A stretch of 64,000 nt of DNA. Source: Silvimonas soli (lineage in GTDB: Bacteria > Pseudomonadota > Gammaproteobacteria > Burkholderiales > Chitinibacteraceae). Below, one piece after another: positions 28,001 through 36,346 of this stretch. The number at the start of each line of letters is the position of its first letter. Within the stretch, counting starts at the first letter, position 1. The notes below the pieces were generated by a model. The model searched no databases, was not told the origin of the DNA, and was given only the letters and a program-made list of their open reading frames with translations. The stretch is from positions 2,542,001 to 2,606,000 of the forward strand of contig NZ_CP106736.1 in NCBI RefSeq assembly GCF_030035605.1, written 5' to 3'. The translations under genes were made by a program, and so were the position numbers.

Positions 28001-28034
28001 GGGAGCCTTGATCGAATTCGGTATGCACGCTCAT
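22059..28034 (-). CDS. chpA: Giant hybrid chemotaxis kinase ChpA/PilL of the Pil-Chp system
   Basis: A 1991-residue CheA-type kinase controlling type IV pilus behaviour. Three phosphotransfer domains keep the active histidine: FHTLKGSG (H649), AHTLGGIG (H838) and LHTLKGSA (H1299). The N-terminal 600 residues are Hpt-like helical repeats without it. An acidic linker with LDEL/LDD repeats spans about 905-1225. The CheA core follows: dimerisation near 1395, N box FEHMLRNAIDHGLE near 1585, DDGKGL, GRGIGMDVV, a CheW-like domain at about 1715-1855, and a receiver domain (about 1875-1991) with phospho-acceptor D1922 in LVDIEMPRMDG. It is the last gene of pilG-pilH-pilI-pilJ-chpA, 208 bases after pilJ. 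Confidence 0.95.
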   Translation of the reverse strand: MSVHTEFDQGSLIWVKGELEQTLSRAAEALKQFGSVQDAALLKHAQTHLHQAVGALQMVELQGLARYCEEAELLVASVAREETGNHALETAIAVTADTISYLERISAGAPNVPLVLREQLSKVAAMRGHTISGAELFFPQLGQLVVPADFPHHAVAEADVPAWVKQQRTRYESGLLRWLRARDAAGATAMAKSLTELASAQNNMLPRAFWWSAAAVVDALPSNDNTPDLDPRLLLMRLNLQLRRLADGSSRVAERLFRDLLYLLAHDRSQSHLALRLKQAFELEGMLADAGASTLSPQAQARAQTARALREELSNAKDLWSRVAAGQQDRLPQLANDINRLAAHCEELDIPGLQKLWQGVSGVFERCAGRGISEPEALELATALLLADSALAIYPQQSSDFPPQVDAMLQRLANPAMAAEIDLPQLDAVSREAQEKLLVAQLAQEMRSNLRNIEDTLDAFFRDPSQRAALTGLDGTINQVQGALMMLDCQDAVSLLLACHERVHALAAATEDPQAAELEELAEAFSTIGFYVDGLEQGRDDGATLLRPMLTRLTGIAPAPVEHAELAAALEAEPPMGEAASAEPEHIEISEPVESRPLPASEEAVDAELLEVYLEEAAEVLATISSQLDISRHAPHDRESLTVIRRGFHTLKGSGRMVGLFNLGEVAWAIEQVMNKWLQAETPATPEVLALVGDAHDAFRGWVAQLSETGGAQVDPSVLTARAEALKQQLDHGTALAAPSVAPVVHAPVIEPVATEPQIAAEPVVESVEEDTLTVDMAGEPVVEVEADDIQIGDVAVSRTLFGIFCDEAARHLQTLTQGRTALEQGDAQPPAFLLAAHTLGGIGATAGFSGLGDLAYALEQSLQKSNPDATEPQIAAVNRLETMLQEIFAQRDPGTGTAEIAALAASDEPLSISLDEEISFGALPQDGAELNLDELTLDEVEPAQAEASHSVASADALSLGEINLDEFELTEPDHDELAALALLDGAELDADGAPVELDHALHFAAPATDESLELDIGELSLDELNLDDLGELDELSAPESVEPVATADALVVPEATEFTELADHSAAEAAEHEIVDATETPEFADELLLTSFPQALEEHAAELDHVALHEDTLAEADAPATHGTTVVELVATNATDTVTAEHVEPAIAEVAAEEEAVAEEAPLEAVVADAEPEVVEEPAAEIEPVTVDEVTPAISELLAEPAASDLVVEDHTSPELEQLLTPLAIAHDSLPEVLLGMGHSLTERKAELDQTLTDEIDDQLLPVFVEEGDELLPQIGGALRGLREGEAEDADKLKRILHTLKGSARMSGAMRMGEATHRMESRLLASGAAVSGPLVDELEADYDLINLLFDELAGRTPKPSDVVGQSAQAVAATQNRTAQQPLLAAAPDAEGKTTIRVRSELVDNLVNQAGEVSIARSRIESEMLALKSSLLDLTENVTRLRTQMRELEIQAESQMQARTREFQESNQSFDPLEFDRFTRLQEVTRFIAESVNDVATIQHNLLKNVDESAAALTAQARMTKELQQSLMRVRMVPFSSISDRLYRLTRQTGKEVGKKVNLELRGGRVEIDRGVLEKMVSPFEHMLRNAIDHGLETPEERAAAGKSEFGEVQVEVRQEGNELVVMLKDDGKGLNIERIRAKALERGLIEAGVTVADRDLMQVIFEPGFSTASTVTQISGRGIGMDVVKNEIGNLGGRIDVDSVTGEGTSFTIHLPLTLAVTQVLLIKSGDHQYAIPSVMIEQVQELKQEALARLYETRSQDWLGGRYPFSYFPRLLGDGASMPETKRFSTVLLLRSGANRMALHVDELVKNQEVVVKSIGPQLARIPGVAGSTVLGNGDIVLILNPLALLARGEVATQQAGAISIAPEQLQTTPVVMVVDDSLTVRKIASRLLTREGFQVLTAKDGVDALQQLQDIKPAVMLVDIEMPRMDGFELTRNVRANDDTRHIPVIMITSRTADKHRNYAAELGVNVFMGKPYQEDELMAHIRSFIPA

Positions 28035-28242
28035 GAGGATGACCCGGTTCGTTCAAGGGGCCGACATTCTCGCGCTGACCGTCGCGCGCTGACTGAACCT
28101 GGCAAAGTACAGCGCAGGGCAGGGCGAAATGGTCATTGCGGTTTGTCAGCCCCTCAAAATTAATGCTGTGGAGCCAGGCACCGCGCAACCCGATGCTGCA
28201 TGGAAGCACCAAGGGGTTACGCGGGTGCAATACGCCCGATGT

Positions 28243-30414
28243 TTAGTTGAGTTTGAAGCCGGACACCGAGCTCTTCAGCCCTTCTGCCAGTCCGTTCAAT
28301 TGACCGACCACGACCGCAGACTGTTTCACACCGGCGGAGGTTTGTTCGGTCACCGACAAAATGTCGCGCATGGAGGCATTCACGCGGGCGGCCAGTGCGG
28401 CTTGCCCTTCGGTTTCCTGCGCAATCGACTGAATCTGCACCGCCAGATCGCGGGTAACGCGTTCGATCTCGGTCAGTGCGCGACCGGCCGCATCAGACAG
28501 CTTGGCCCCTTCGACCACGCCCTGTGTGGACACTTCCATCGCCGCTACCGCGTCATGGGTATCGGTCTGAATGGTCTTCACAATCGCGCCGATCTGCTTG
28601 GTCGCTTCGCCGGAACGTTCCGCCAGACGCTGAACTTCTTCCGCAACCACCGAGAAGCCGCGACCGGCATCACCCGCCGCCGCCGCCTGAATCGCCGCGT
28701 TCAACGCCAACACGTTGGTCTGTTCGGTAATGTCGGAAATCAGTTCAACGATTTCACCAATTTCCTGTGACGATTCACCCAGACGTTTAATCCGTTTCGC
28801 GGTTTCCTGAATCTGTTCGCGAATTTCGTTCATGCCCTTGATCTGGTTGTTTACCGCAGAGGCGCCCTGTTCAGCAGCAGCCAGTGAGGACTGCGCAACC
28901 TCAGCCGACTGGTTGGCGGTGGCAGAAACGTCCTGGATCGAGCGCACCATCTGTTCAACGGTCTGGTTGGTGCTGACAATTTCGCGCGACTGGCGATCCG
29001 CCGCCGCGATCAGTTCGGTCGACACGCCTTGCGCTTCGCCGGTGGCCTGACCCACCTGATCGGTTGCCCGGTTAATACCGGTAATCAGCGAGCGCAGCTC
29101 TTCAATGGTGTAGTTGATCGAGTCGGCAATCGCGCCGGTCAAGTCTTCAGTCACCGAAGCGCGCACGGTCAAGTCACCGTCGGCCAGGTCGGACATTTCG
29201 TTCAGCAAGCGCAAAATCGCTTCCTGGTTCTTTTTGTTTTCGCCTTCGATCTGCAAGCGGCGACGTACCGAATCCTGGTTGTACACGCGTTGCAGGAAGT
29301 ACAGCGCAGCCAGCGCAGTGCCGATGAACAAGAATTCGAGCACCGTCACCAGCACGCTACCGGCGGTGTTTTCGTACACGCTGGCCAGTTCGATGGAGTT
29401 CTTCAGCAGCGGTTCGGAATCACGCACGATGGTCTGGTTGGCCAGACGCGTGTTCACCATTGGCTGCATGTTGTGCGAGAAGGACGTCACCACCGTCTGG
29501 AAGCGGGTGAAGTAAGTGCGGATTTCCTGCAGCTTGCTCACCATGGCCGAGGTGTTGGCCGGGCGAATCTGCAACTCGTCGCTGCCATCAATAAAGCCGG
29601 TGATGATGTCGCCGAAGGTCGAGGTATCTTTACCCAGCAAGAACACGGTTTCCGGGTTGATCAACTCACTGGCCAGCAGGGCGTTGGCGTTCTTGGCCAT
29701 ACGCTGCGACAACATGGCCAGCTGGTTGGCGTAGTCCAGTTCGTGCACTGTGCCACCGCCTTCCGACAACATGGCGGCAAATTGCTGAGTCAGTTCCAGC
29801 AAGCGCGCATCGTTCTCGTTAATACCGGCAACGCTCTTGCCCACGGTAATCAGCGGCTGCTTTTGCTTGATGATGGTGTCAACGGTCGGGCGGCTGGGGT
29901 TGGGGCGGAAAGACTGGGTCCAGACCTGATCCACCGCATCCAGCGTGCCGGACGGGTTACGCACAAACACGCCAAACAGACTGTGACCGGACAGGCTCAT
30001 CAAATCCTTGTCGAAACGACCATAGGCGTCTTCCAGAATCTTGAAGGCCTCCGGGTCACCCCGTACTGCCAGCGTGGATGCCCGCGCGATCCGCTGCGAC
30101 AACATCTGCATTTCCGTAGCGGTTGAACGACGTTCCGCGTTCACACCAGAAGCCTGGAAAGCGAAGAAGGCAATCAGCGCGGCGCCGACACCGGCTACAC
30201 CCACGGTACCGAGCAACCACGCCACTTGCTGGCGCGCCGGCAAGTGGCCAATCAGTGGAACCGGACGCAGAACGGAATCTTCGTTGCCTTCTGGCAAACG
30301 CAGTTTTTCCAGAATCCACGTGGTTTTTGCTGAGTCCAGCTTGGCGCCAGACGCGTCAACTGACTTGTTCTTGCGGCCAAATAAACCCTTCAGGCCATCC
30401 GCTTTCAATGCCAT
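28243..30414 (-). CDS. pilJ: Twitching-motility methyl-accepting chemotaxis protein PilJ
   Basis: The 723-residue membrane receptor of the Pil-Chp pathway. Membrane helices near residues 66-92 and 358-380 enclose a periplasmic PilJ-type sensory region of about 265 residues. A HAMP-like stretch and a cytoplasmic signalling hairpin follow, with [18 protein letters not shown] at the tip, where ChpA and the PilI adaptor dock. The unusually long cytoplasmic N terminus (about 65 residues before the first helix) fits PilJ. An obvious C-terminal pentapeptide for CheR/CheB is absent. Confidence 0.94.
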   Translation of the reverse strand: MALKADGLKGLFGRKNKSVDASGAKLDSAKTTWILEKLRLPEGNEDSVLRPVPLIGHLPARQQVAWLLGTVGVAGVGAALIAFFAFQASGVNAERRSTATEMQMLSQRIARASTLAVRGDPEAFKILEDAYGRFDKDLMSLSGHSLFGVFVRNPSGTLDAVDQVWTQSFRPNPSRPTVDTIIKQKQPLITVGKSVAGINENDARLLELTQQFAAMLSEGGGTVHELDYANQLAMLSQRMAKNANALLASELINPETVFLLGKDTSTFGDIITGFIDGSDELQIRPANTSAMVSKLQEIRTYFTRFQTVVTSFSHNMQPMVNTRLANQTIVRDSEPLLKNSIELASVYENTAGSVLVTVLEFLFIGTALAALYFLQRVYNQDSVRRRLQIEGENKKNQEAILRLLNEMSDLADGDLTVRASVTEDLTGAIADSINYTIEELRSLITGINRATDQVGQATGEAQGVSTELIAAADRQSREIVSTNQTVEQMVRSIQDVSATANQSAEVAQSSLAAAEQGASAVNNQIKGMNEIREQIQETAKRIKRLGESSQEIGEIVELISDITEQTNVLALNAAIQAAAAGDAGRGFSVVAEEVQRLAERSGEATKQIGAIVKTIQTDTHDAVAAMEVSTQGVVEGAKLSDAAGRALTEIERVTRDLAVQIQSIAQETEGQAALAARVNASMRDILSVTEQTSAGVKQSAVVVGQLNGLAEGLKSSVSGFKLN

Positions 30415-30578
30415 TTGGTGCTTCTCCCTGATACTGCCCCTGTCCGCCTACGCGCTCTGTGGTGCGCGTTTCACGTCAGTCGCTTGCGCGAATTATGCAA
30501 TTAGTGATGCGTGATAATCCGTTGTTCTTGCAGCGTTTGTCCACGCCACCCGGTGTGCCGGGCAGGCAGTGGGCGCTG

Positions 30579-31091
30579 TCAGTTCACACCGGCCTGTAGA
30601 AAATGTGGGTCGACCGCCAGACGGGCTACATCCAGGGTTTGCCATTGTCCGCCTGCAGCATCGCGGAACTGCGCTTGCGCCCACGGATGCAGGCTTTGCG
30701 TCGCCTCGCCCTGCATATCGGCCAAATGCTTCAGACCGAGCATGCGATCAACCAGCACTGCCGAGTGCAAAATGTGGCGCGGGTGCAACAAAATCAGGCG
30801 CGCCGCAGCACTGGTAGTGAGTGTCGGCCCGCCAAAAAATGCAGAAATGTCGGATACGCTGACCAGATTGCCCCGCACATTGGATACGCCGCGAAACCAG
30901 GGCTGCGCCAGCGGCACGCCAGATACCTGAGGCACCGGCATGACCTCGGCCACGTCGGCCAGATCCACCAGCCAGTTGGCATCGCCAATGCGCACGCCCA
31001 GATGGGCGTCGACATGCTCGGCGGATGCCGCCGTTTTCAGGCGCGCAACCACCCCTTCCTGGTACTCGCGCAAGCTGATGCGCTTGGCCAT
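30579..31091 (-). CDS. pilI: CheW-like adaptor PilI
   Basis: Couples the PilJ receptor to ChpA. The 170 residues form a CheW domain (DANWLVDLADVAEVMPVPQV, then WFRGVSNVRGNLVSVSDISAFFGG). I chose the ATG at 31091, because a GGGGGGA ribosome binding site is about eight bases away. The ATG at 31097 would place it only one base away. It lies between pilH and pilJ in the usual order. Confidence 0.93.
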   Translation of the reverse strand: MAKRISLREYQEGVVARLKTAASAEHVDAHLGVRIGDANWLVDLADVAEVMPVPQVSGVPLAQPWFRGVSNVRGNLVSVSDISAFFGGPTLTTSAAARLILLHPRHILHSAVLVDRMLGLKHLADMQGEATQSLHPWAQAQFRDAAGGQWQTLDVARLAVDPHFLQAGVN

Positions 31092-31160
31092 GTTCATTCC
31101 CCCCGGAATCTTGCTCTTAGCCTGCTTGTTTTAGTCTGGCCAAGTGAGTCGCCAATCTGC

Positions 31161-31523
31161 TTACAGTGCGGCGATCTTGTTGAACAGCTCTTGCGGATCG
31201 ACCGGTTTGACGATGTATTCCACCGCGCCTTGTCGCTTGCCCCACACCATGTCGGTCTCCTGGTTCTTGGAGGTACACATGATGATCGGAATATGTTTCG
31301 TTACTTCATCACGCGAAATCTGGCGTGTTGCCTGGAAGCCATTCATGCCTGGCATCACGACGTCCATCAAGATCAGGTCGGGCATGATTTCTTTAACCTT
31401 GCCTACTGCTTCTTCGCCTGATTCGGCGGTCAACACCTGGTATCCGGCTTTGCTGAGCAGCTCGCCGAGGAAGTGACGCTCGGTTGGAGAATCATCAACA
31501 ATCAGCACTTTTTTGATAGACAT
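31161..31523 (-). CDS. pilH: Pil-Chp response regulator PilH
   Basis: A 120-residue single receiver domain. Acidic pocket D10-D11 (LIVDDS), phospho-acceptor D54 (LILMDVVMP), Thr in CTSK and Lys in IVKPVDP are all present. In other species PilH opposes PilG in setting pilus retraction and cAMP output. Position between pilG and pilI matches the conserved operon. Confidence 0.94.
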   Translation of the reverse strand: MSIKKVLIVDDSPTERHFLGELLSKAGYQVLTAESGEEAVGKVKEIMPDLILMDVVMPGMNGFQATRQISRDEVTKHIPIIMCTSKNQETDMVWGKRQGAVEYIVKPVDPQELFNKIAAL

Positions 31524-31608
31524 GAGACTGGGTTCCGTTTTTGAGGTGTTCCGGGTATTACATGCCAGCCGGGATTTTGGGGCCGGCCAGGCAACAACTA
31601 AACAACGA

Positions 31609-32001
31609 TTAACCTGGCTGCCGCGCCTTGGCGTGCTGGTCGACGGCAGTCAGTAAACTGTCTTTGGTAAATGGTTTGGTCAGATATTCATCCGAACCCA
31701 CCATGCGCCCGCGGGCACGATCAAACAGGCCATCCTTGGATGACAGCATGATCACCGGCGTGGCTTTGAATCTCGGGTTTTTCTTGATCAGCGAACAGGT
31801 TTGATAGCCATCCAGCCGCGGCATCATCACATCCACAAAAATCACGTCGGGGTTGTGGTCGCTCACTTTGGACAGCGCGTCAAAACCGTCTTCTGCCAGG
31901 ATGACTTCGCAACCGGCCTGCCCGAGAAAAATTTCTGCACTACGACGGATGGTGTTGCTGTCGTCAATCACCATCACTTTGACCCCGGTAAGACTGGGCA
32001 T
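31609..32001 (-). CDS. pilG: Pil-Chp response regulator PilG
   Basis: A 130-residue single receiver domain: MVIDDSNTIRRSAE at the start, phospho-acceptor D57 (VIFVDVMMPR), LSSKDG and YLTKPFTKD. The start at 32001 is set by AGGAGAG 7 bases upstream; the open frame extends nine codons further without support. First gene of the pil-chp operon. In relatives it drives pilus extension and twitching through the PilB side of the machine. Confidence 0.94.
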   Translation of the reverse strand: MPSLTGVKVMVIDDSNTIRRSAEIFLGQAGCEVILAEDGFDALSKVSDHNPDVIFVDVMMPRLDGYQTCSLIKKNPRFKATPVIMLSSKDGLFDRARGRMVGSDEYLTKPFTKDSLLTAVDQHAKARQPG

Positions 32002-32558
32002 GGTGTTTCTCTCCTGATACTGCAACAACTTGGGTGCGGTCGTTCCGACGCTTTTGGGCCTTGCTTACAACGCGACTCAGCGCACTCTGAACAGGCGATG
32101 GGCATGATGTGTCGAGGATCATACCGGCGCATTCTCGAATTAGACAAGGCTAATGCGCGCACGGTGTTGCGAGCGGCGCAGCCAGCGTGATATCCGGTAT
32201 CCCGAACCCGAAAAGCCTGTGATTTTCAAGAGTTTCTGCGTTTTCTGCCTGACTGGGTGACACGCGGCAGTAACGCAGCGACGTCTGGCGGAAAAGCGCG
32301 CCGGGCGGGTTGAATTCTGATTATTGCTTTCCTTATATGATCGTATGAAAGCATTTGATCTGAATCAGTCTGGCGCCTGTTTTCGCGGTGATATTGCCCA
32401 AGTCGGGTAAAACCACTGCCCATCTGCCTTCTCCCCAATTCATACCTTTCGGGATTCAAAGGTTGTTCTTTCGCCCGTGCTGCCTGGCTCGAGAATCGGT
32501 AAAGGCCGGGTCAAGCGGCGACCATCACAATATTTCCAACGTAACGCAAGGAGTCATC
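32002..32558. other. Divergent intergenic region between pilG and yidB
   Basis: 557 bases with no credible gene on either strand. The only distinct structure is an inverted repeat TGCTTTC...GAAAGCA (32325-32331 with 32347-32353) around an AT-rich 15-base centre, which may mark the yidB promoter. The pil-chp promoter must also lie here, but I could not place it confidently. Confidence 0.5.
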
Positions 32559-32954
32559 ATGTCTTTGATCGATCAAATTGGCAGCATGCTGGGCGGTTCA
32601 AGTGGCGATGAGGCCAACGCGGGCGCATTGAAAACGCTGCTGGATCAGAGCGGTGGTATCAGTGGCCTGATCAGCAAGTTCCAGCAAGGCGGACTGGGTG
32701 AAGTGGCGCAGTCGTGGATCAGCTCTGGCCAGAATCTGCCTATTTCGGCAGATCAGCTGCATCAGGTACTGGGCAGCGATACCGTTGCCGCCGTGGCGCA
32801 AAAACTGGGCGTGGACCCGCAAGAAGCGGCCAGCCATCTTTCGCAATTGTTGCCTAAAGCGGTGGATACGCTCACACCGAATGGCGAATTGCCTAGCTCG
32901 GACAGCCTGTTGTCATCCGGACTGGATATCCTGAAGGGCAAGTTGTTCGGTTGA
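32559..32954 (+). CDS. yidB: YidB-family protein (DUF937)
   Basis: A 131-residue cytosolic protein of the YidB/DUF937 family, function unknown. It shows the typical run of Gly/Ser/Leu-rich short helices: MSLIDQIGSMLGG, GLISKFQQGGLGEVAQSWIS and the C-terminal SGLDILKGKLFG. AAGGAG stands 7 bases before the ATG at 32559. The frame continues upstream, but without ribosome binding signals. It is monocistronic, with a long hairpin after it. Confidence 0.9.
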   Translation: MSLIDQIGSMLGGSSGDEANAGALKTLLDQSGGISGLISKFQQGGLGEVAQSWISSGQNLPISADQLHQVLGSDTVAAVAQKLGVDPQEAASHLSQLLPKAVDTLTPNGELPSSDSLLSSGLDILKGKLFG

Positions 32955-32960
32955 TTGCGC

Positions 32961-32997
32961 AAAGACATCGGGCGCCGCGCAGGCACCCGATGTCTTT
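32961..32997. terminator. Shared terminator between yidB and the FAD oxidoreductase
   Basis: A perfect 12-bp stem AAAGACATCGGG/CCCGATGTCTTT (32961-32972 with 32986-32997) sits between two convergent genes. The last two bases overlap the oxidoreductase stop. T runs on the two sides are only three bases long, so efficiency is uncertain. Confidence 0.65.
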
Positions 32998-34321
32998 ATG
33001 CCAGCAAACGGGCCGCCACTGCGCGGCCCGTTTTGCGTCCTTCGCGAATGGCGTAATTGGTGCCGCGATCTTCCGGGTAAATCTGCGCCATTGACGCCAG
33101 CGTCATGCCCGGCACCGGGCCTTGTTCGGGCGGAATCAACTGGCTGTAGTGTTTTTCAACTACTGGCTGCGACCAGCGCGCCTTCCATACGTGATGGCGC
33201 AGGATCCAGTCGCGGGTAAATTCCGGGAACATCTTTTGCAAATAAGGGATGGAGAAATCCAGCACCTCATCGGCGCTCATGGCATACAGCGCGTCGGTAT
33301 GCGGCAGGTATTTGGAGAGATAAACAATGTGCCGCCCGCCATAAGTCTCGGCTTTCTCGAAGTTGGTATGTTCGATCACGCCCACAAACGGGAAGGTCGG
33401 GTCATTCACGTTCAGCCAGTAGGTTTTGGACAAACTGCGGTCCAGTTCCAGCACCAGACATACGTTGGCCAGATAGTGGATGCGGTTCAGCTTGGCCAGG
33501 TAATCCGGCGCAGCCCAATGCTGGATCATCCCGGCAATCAGCGGCAACGCCGGCGTAGCGATGATCTCGTCGGCAATCAGCAAACCGGCCGGGGTTTCGA
33601 TATGGAACTTGCCGTCGATGCGCTCAAAACGTTGCACTGGCGTATTGGTCAGCACGCGCCCGCCCAGACGCTTGAGTTGAATGGACAGTGATTCAGCCAG
33701 CGCCACAAAGCCGCCTTTGAAATAGGCCAGCCGTTCTTCGCCTCCTTTGCCACGACTACCGCCGCGCAACTTGAGCTTGTTCCAGAACCACACGGCGGAG
33801 ATATCGTCGGCCACCGGACCGAATTTGCCCTTGAGCAACGGCTCCCACACCACCTTGTAAACCTGCTCGCCGCCCAGCTCCTTGAGCCACTCGGCGGCAG
33901 TTTTACCTTCCAGCTCCATCCAGTTTTTGACCTTGCGTGCCCGCAGGGCCAACAGGCCTAGCCGGATGCGGTCGGTAAAGCACAGTGGCGTAAAGCGCAG
34001 CAGATCGCCCGGCGTGGAGAGTTTGAAGAAGTGATTGGCGAACCACACGCCGGTATTGGTGGGGTTGATCGCTACGTGTTCGTTCAGATGCAGCTCATCA
34101 ATCAGCTGCATCACTTCGCGGTCATTGGTAAACCAGTGGTGATAAAAGCGGTCGAGCTTTTCACCGGCCACATCAAACGCTCCGGCCAGACCGCCGATTT
34201 CGCTGTCCGCTTCCAGCACAGTGACGTCGATGCCCGCTTTGGCCAGTTCATAAGCGGCAGCAAGACCAGTAAAACCGCCGCCGATCACGGCAACGCGAGT
34301 GGTAGTGGGTAGCGCGGTCAT
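32996..34321 (-). CDS. FAD-dependent oxidoreductase of the amine-oxidase/UDP-galactopyranose-mutase-like superfamily
   Basis: A 441-residue flavoprotein. The dinucleotide-binding fold is clear: VAVIGGGFTGLAAAYELAKAG (10-30) followed by VLEADSEIGG, with YHHWF close behind, and GTNYAIREGRKTGRAVA at the C terminus where FAD enzymes close the pocket. Substrate is unknown. It is the last gene of a five-gene operon whose other members are all membrane proteins or a glycosyltransferase that likely uses a lipid carrier. That suggests work on an isoprenoid lipid or a lipid-linked sugar (inference). Its start overlaps the flippase-like gene by four bases. Confidence 0.85.
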   Translation of the reverse strand: MTALPTTTRVAVIGGGFTGLAAAYELAKAGIDVTVLEADSEIGGLAGAFDVAGEKLDRFYHHWFTNDREVMQLIDELHLNEHVAINPTNTGVWFANHFFKLSTPGDLLRFTPLCFTDRIRLGLLALRARKVKNWMELEGKTAAEWLKELGGEQVYKVVWEPLLKGKFGPVADDISAVWFWNKLKLRGGSRGKGGEERLAYFKGGFVALAESLSIQLKRLGGRVLTNTPVQRFERIDGKFHIETPAGLLIADEIIATPALPLIAGMIQHWAAPDYLAKLNRIHYLANVCLVLELDRSLSKTYWLNVNDPTFPFVGVIEHTNFEKAETYGGRHIVYLSKYLPHTDALYAMSADEVLDFSIPYLQKMFPEFTRDWILRHHVWKARWSQPVVEKHYSQLIPPEQGPVPGMTLASMAQIYPEDRGTNYAIREGRKTGRAVAARLLA

Positions 34322-35325
34322 TGTTCTTCTTCTCTTTCTTGTTCTTTTGCGGCGCGAATATCGCGGGCCAGCGGGTTAACGACGAGATAAAGGCCGCCCA
34401 AAATGGTGGGCGGCAGCCACAACAACAGATGGACGACCAAGGCAAACGCAGTAGCGGCGACGGTGGAATTTGCCAGCGCCGTCATCGCGTGCACGGTGAA
34501 GTAATCAAAGGTGCCCACATAACCGGGCGTGGAGGGGATCAGCGTGGCCAGCGTGCCCACCGGCAAGGCCAGCCAGCCTGCTTGCGGGGCGATCAGATCC
34601 GGCAGCGCCAGCCCGGCAAAATAGAACACAAAACCTTCAGCCAGCCATGCCGTCAGCGACCAGCCTACCAGCCGCAACATGCTGCCGCCTTTGGCCAGAT
34701 GCGCCAGTGTGGCCAGACCTTTGTTGACCTCGGCGCGCAGCTTTTCGCCAATGCCTGGCGCGAAGTGGGCGATGAGCGCAGTGACGCCACGCGCCAGCGG
34801 CGAGAACGCTTGCGGAAACACCAGTACGCCAAAAATCGCCAGCGCCAAAGCAAACAGAAAACCCGCGCCCACACCGGCAAAGCTGGCGGCGTTCAGACTG
34901 AAAGCAGTTAGCGCGGCGCCCAGCAACACCAGCACCATCAACAGGTCCAGCAAGCGCTCGACAAACAACGTCGCCAGCACCGTGCCGGAGGTAGTCCCCA
35001 GACGGCTGTTAAAGGCGAACGCGCGCAACACATCCCCAGCCCGAAACGGCAATACGTTGTTGGCGGCAAAACTGGCCAGCAACGGACCGGCGCAAGTGAA
35101 CCAGCTAATGCCGGGAACATCTTTGGCCAGCATGGAACGCCAGCGCGCAATGCGACACGAATACCCGACGCAGAACGCACCCAGTGCGGCCAGTACCCAG
35201 GCGTATTGCGTGGCGGCGAGGGCTGCGACCAAACCATGCCAGTCGATCTGGCGGACGATCAGCCACGTGAACAGCACTGCCAACAGCGCGCCCAGCAACA
35301 GCCGAACTAGCGATTTCGAATTCAT
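34318..35325 (-). CDS. UPF0104/lysylphosphatidylglycerol-synthase-type integral membrane protein
   Basis: A 335-residue inner-membrane protein with about seven to eight hydrophobic segments. It shows the family's RIARWRSMLAKDVPG, FAANNVLPFRAGDVLRAF and STPGYVGTFDYFTVHAM. This domain is the flippase half of MprF and also occurs alone beside polyprenyl-phosphate glycosyltransferases, where it is suspected to move lipid-linked products across the membrane. The catalytic aminoacyl-transfer half of MprF is absent. It lies 10 bases after the glycosyltransferase gene. Confidence 0.87.
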   Translation of the reverse strand: MNSKSLVRLLLGALLAVLFTWLIVRQIDWHGLVAALAATQYAWVLAALGAFCVGYSCRIARWRSMLAKDVPGISWFTCAGPLLASFAANNVLPFRAGDVLRAFAFNSRLGTTSGTVLATLFVERLLDLLMVLVLLGAALTAFSLNAASFAGVGAGFLFALALAIFGVLVFPQAFSPLARGVTALIAHFAPGIGEKLRAEVNKGLATLAHLAKGGSMLRLVGWSLTAWLAEGFVFYFAGLALPDLIAPQAGWLALPVGTLATLIPSTPGYVGTFDYFTVHAMTALANSTVAATAFALVVHLLLWLPPTILGGLYLVVNPLARDIRAAKEQEREEEQ

Positions 35326-35335
35326 TGACGGCTCA

Positions 35336-36322
35336 TTATTTGCGATCCACTACCGGGCTGCGGCTGCTCTGCGGGCCATCGGTGCCGGCATAGCCGATAT
35401 ATTCGTCCACCACGTACAAAGGGCGGCGTTTGACTTCGCTGTAAATGCGGCCGACGTACTCGCCCAGAATGCCGACGCACACCAGTTGTACGCCACCAAT
35501 AAACAGCACGGCGATCATCAAGGCGGTCCAGCCTTCGACCCAGATATCGGTAAACAGCCGTAAACCGATGGCATAGAGAATGCCCAGCAGCGCCAACGCG
35601 GCAGCGGTCATGCCTACGCCAATCGACAACTGCAAGGGTTTGCTGGAGAACGACAAAATGCCGTCGCTGGCAAAGCGGATCATCTTGCGCAGCGGGTATT
35701 TGCTTTCACCGGCAAAACGTTCGGCGCGAGCGTAGGGCAGGGAGACCTGTTTGAAGCCCGCCCAACTGACCATGCCGCGCACAAAGCGGTCGCGCTCCGG
35801 CATGGCGCGCAGCACGTCCACCACTTTGCGGCTCATCAGCCGGAAATCACCGGTATCCAGCGGGATAGGCACATCTGACAGCTTGTTCAGCAGGCGATAG
35901 AAAGTGCGGGCGGTGGAGAGCTTGAAAGCCGATTCGCCCGGTCGTTCGGTGCGGGTGCCATAAACCACGTCGTAGCCTTGACGCCAGCTGGCGATCATCT
36001 GGTGGATCAGCTCGGGCGGGTCTTGCAGATCGGCGTCGATCAACACCACGGCATCGCCGCGTGCGGCATCCAGCCCGGCCGAAACCGCAATCTGGTGGCC
36101 GAAATTGCGGGCGAAGGCCAGCAGGCGCACGTTTGGATTGGTGGCGGCGATCTCTTTGAGCAACACGCGAGTTTGATCGCGACTGCCGTCGTCGATGAAC
36201 ACCAGTTCGTAATCCAGATCAGTCAGCTCGCTGCAAAAGGAATTCAGACGGCGGATGGTTTCGCCGATGACTTCTTCCTCGTTGTAGCAAGGCACCACGA
36301 TTGAAATGAGCGAGCGCGTCAT
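35336..36322 (-). CDS. Family 2 glycosyltransferase, polyprenyl-phosphate-sugar synthase type (ArnC/GtrB-like)
   Basis: A 328-residue GT2 enzyme: SIVVPCYNEEEVIGETI at the N terminus, DADLQDPPELI for nucleotide-sugar and metal binding, DTGDFRLMSRKVV near 160, and two C-terminal membrane helices (about 230-255 and 265-292). This layout belongs to enzymes that load glucose, mannose or aminoarabinose onto polyprenyl phosphate. In this operon it would supply lipid-carried sugar to the two DUF2298 membrane proteins. Sugar identity cannot be inferred. Confidence 0.9.
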   Translation of the reverse strand: MTRSLISIVVPCYNEEEVIGETIRRLNSFCSELTDLDYELVFIDDGSRDQTRVLLKEIAATNPNVRLLAFARNFGHQIAVSAGLDAARGDAVVLIDADLQDPPELIHQMIASWRQGYDVVYGTRTERPGESAFKLSTARTFYRLLNKLSDVPIPLDTGDFRLMSRKVVDVLRAMPERDRFVRGMVSWAGFKQVSLPYARAERFAGESKYPLRKMIRFASDGILSFSSKPLQLSIGVGMTAAALALLGILYAIGLRLFTDIWVEGWTALMIAVLFIGGVQLVCVGILGEYVGRIYSEVKRRPLYVVDEYIGYAGTDGPQSSRSPVVDRK

Positions 36323-36346
36323 GATTGAGGTCCGGTCACTTTTTGA

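Noticed and set aside
22200..28770. Long open frames on the plus strand opposite chpA and pilJ (for example 22761-24071, 25185-26552, 26844-27854)
   Set aside because: They mirror the codon pattern of well-supported minus-strand genes with complete domains, lack ribosome binding sites and show no protein family character.
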